5,965 nucleotides of DNA from EX4572-165 sp002254885. Its GTDB lineage: Archaea; Thermoplasmatota; E2; DHVEG-1. The stretch lies in the NCBI GenBank assembly GCA_029939595.1, contig JAOZSQ010000087.1:1-5965 (forward strand), in the 5' to 3' direction. Position numbers and translations under genes: made by a program. Under the pieces are notes generated by a model. It was given only the letters and a program-made list of their open reading frames with translations, was not told the DNA's origin and did not search any database. Positions 5,263 through 5,965 of this stretch are shown here, one piece after another. Within the stretch, counting starts at the first letter, position 1. Every line of letters starts with the position of its first letter.

Positions 5263-5517
5263 ATGAATAGAGATTATGATCCAGTATTATCGGCTAGAAT
5301 CCCCAAGGATTTAATGGAGCAGGTCAAAAAGACAGGAATGTCTAATCGTGAGATTATAACAAAATCTTTGAGACATTACCTTGAAAACGTTGTATACAAA
5401 CCCAATGAACGATGTATACAAACTAATTGGGAAAAAGTAACCCAAGATATAGATAATTTTTTGAAACGTCGACAAGACGGTTTAAATCCAGTTTTTAAGA
5501 AAATAGGTGAAAAATAA
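5263..5517 (+). CDS. Ribbon-helix-helix protein beside the origin (84 aa)
   Basis: CopG-like DNA-binding protein. Residues 6-13 (DPVLSARI) form the beta strand, PKDLMEQVKKTG the first helix and SNREIITKSLRHYLEN the second. The C-terminal ~40 residues (WEKVTQDIDNFLKRRQDG) are charged and helical, perhaps for oligomerisation. The start is set by GGTGA at 5255-5259. It lies directly after the iteron array, where plasmids often encode a copy-number repressor, so control of origin use or of the primase gene is the leading inference. The gene carries an internal duplicated TGTATACAAAC. It differs from the other two RHH proteins in its helix residues and is not an obvious recent copy of them. Confidence 0.8.
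   Translation: MNRDYDPVLSARIPKDLMEQVKKTGMSNREIITKSLRHYLENVVYKPNERCIQTNWEKVTQDIDNFLKRRQDGLNPVFKKIGEK
5391..5423. repeat. Direct repeat TGTATACAAAC, 22-bp spacing
   Basis: TGTATACAAAC occurs at 5391-5401 and 5413-5423, two helical turns apart, inside the RHH coding region. Each copy contains the palindrome TGTATACA. Nine bases (GTATACAAA) also occur in reverse orientation at 193-201 in the left arm of the integrase-side palindrome. This may be an intragenic operator or coincidence of AT-rich codons. Confidence 0.4.
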
Positions 5518-5519
5518 TT

Positions 5520-5687
5520 ATGCATCGAGAATTAGAACCATATTTTGAAATAGGGCAAAAACTCCCTGAACTAGAATACTATTACGAATTTGCTAGGGGT
5601 GGAGGTATACCAGATATGAGATATATGATCCAAATGTATAGTTGGCGCTATCAGATACCCTGCAGGAGTGGAAATTACAATGTCTGA
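5520..5687 (+). CDS. Small unknown protein (55 aa)
   Basis: Starts two bases after the RHH stop, with GGTGA (5506-5510, inside the RHH gene) nine bases upstream. The product begins MHRELEPYFEIG and is rich in Tyr and Met (EYYYEFARGGG, DMRYMIQMYSWRY). It has no signal peptide, membrane segment or known motif. The next start overlaps its 3' end by eight bases, which supports a real, coupled gene. I do not recognise the family. Confidence 0.55.
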   Translation: MHRELEPYFEIGQKLPELEYYYEFARGGGIPDMRYMIQMYSWRYQIPCRSGNYNV

Positions 5688-5850
5688 TAAGTACCCTTCA
5701 AAAAAGAATAAACCAAAATGCATTAGAGACAGAGAACATTTATTTTACGAGTTATCGAGAATACTTAGGTCGAATAAACATATTCATCGGAATGATAAAG
5801 AATTTGCATTGAGGATGATCATGCATAGTTTAAAGGAGAAAAAAATATGA
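5680..5850 (+). CDS. Small basic unknown protein (56 aa)
   Basis: Lys/Arg-rich N-terminus (SDKYPSKKNKPKCIRDR) followed by a probable helical pair (EHLFYELSRILRSN and DKEFALRMIMHSLKEKK). The basic character suggests nucleic-acid contact, but no family is recognised. The ATG at 5680 is preferred over the in-frame GTG at 5668: the only ribosome site, GGAG (5665-5668), overlaps that GTG and is about 11 bases from the ATG. The gene overlaps its predecessor by eight bases and its successor by four (ATGA). Confidence 0.6.
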   Translation: MSDKYPSKKNKPKCIRDREHLFYELSRILRSNKHIHRNDKEFALRMIMHSLKEKKI

Positions 5851-5942
5851 ATTTTGACGGAGATCTACTTTTTGCGATGTTTATTGTTATCTTTGTTCTT
5901 TTTGTTGTTATTGGAGTGATATTTTCACTTTTGTTGAGTTGA
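5847..5942 (+). CDS. Single-pass membrane peptide (31 aa)
   Basis: MNFDGDLL is followed by an uninterrupted hydrophobic stretch, residues 8-30 (FAMFIVIFVLFVVIGVIFSLLL), long enough for one membrane span, with an acidic N-terminus. AAGGAG (5833-5838) lies eight bases upstream and the start overlaps the previous stop (ATGA), so it is likely translated despite its size. Tiny membrane proteins are frequent in archaeal viruses and plasmids as virion, lysis-like or toxin components; the specific role is unknown. Confidence 0.6.
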   Translation: MNFDGDLLFAMFIVIFVLFVVIGVIFSLLLS

Positions 5943-5946
5943 TTAA

Positions 5947-5965
5947 ATGAAAAAAAAATCTAAAC
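5947..5965 (+). CDS. Start of a further ORF, cut by the window edge
   Basis: ATG four bases after the membrane-peptide stop opens MKKKSK and runs off the right edge. The tight spacing matches the operon, but no clear ribosome site is seen and only six codons are visible. Confidence 0.35.

Noticed and set aside
5036..5266. 76-residue ORF through the iteron array, with ATGA overlaps at both ends and a GGAG upstream
   Set aside because: It reads straight through the inverted iterons, its product (CSGCSG..., TRNTRNT) simply reflects repeat translation, its codons (CGG, GGG, TTT runs) differ from neighbours, and the downstream gene has its own GGTGA. The junctions are suggestive but probably chance; ribosome profiling would decide.
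1..5965. CRISPR array, insertion sequence, rRNA or tRNA genes
   Set aside because: No regularly spaced repeats with unique spacers, no transposase, and no structured RNA gene was seen on either strand. The iterons have tandem or mirror spacing unlike CRISPR repeats.

Overview
The window looks like part of an integrated or plasmid-like mobile element of an archaeon. Several signs point to Archaea: GGTGA-type ribosome binding sites (before the genes at 1861(-), 5263 and 5520), TATA-box-like promoters, short or absent leaders, a tyrosine integrase with a C-terminal zinc ribbon, and an AEP primase fused to an SF3/D5-type helicase. The DNA is AT-rich, with frequent AGA and ATA codons. I cannot fix the lineage from sequence alone; an AT-rich methanogen or a related archaeon is a guess.

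Layout. 1-76: tail of an upstream gene. 77-271: regulatory or attachment region with a 14-bp inverted repeat, a nested co-centred hairpin and repeated motifs. 272-1519: integrase (+). 1526-1861: ribbon-helix-helix (RHH) protein (-), tail-to-tail with the integrase. 1862-1947: divergent promoter region with an 11-bp-phased direct repeat. 1948-5039: rightward block of a second RHH protein, four small ORFs (one doubtful) and the 788-residue primase-helicase; most junctions overlap or are only a few bases apart. 5001-5178: array of six perfect 9-bp iterons arranged almost symmetrically around an AT-rich core, the best candidate for a replication origin. 5263-5965: a third RHH protein, two small unknown proteins, a 31-residue single-pass membrane peptide and the start of another ORF, again tightly overlapped.

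Likely working logic (inference): the integrase handles insertion and excision; the primase-helicase starts replication at the iteron array beside its own gene; the three RHH proteins are candidate DNA-binding switches for the integrase-side and replication-side operons and for copy number. Several small genes here are shorter than 60 codons and would be lost at common ORF length cut-offs.
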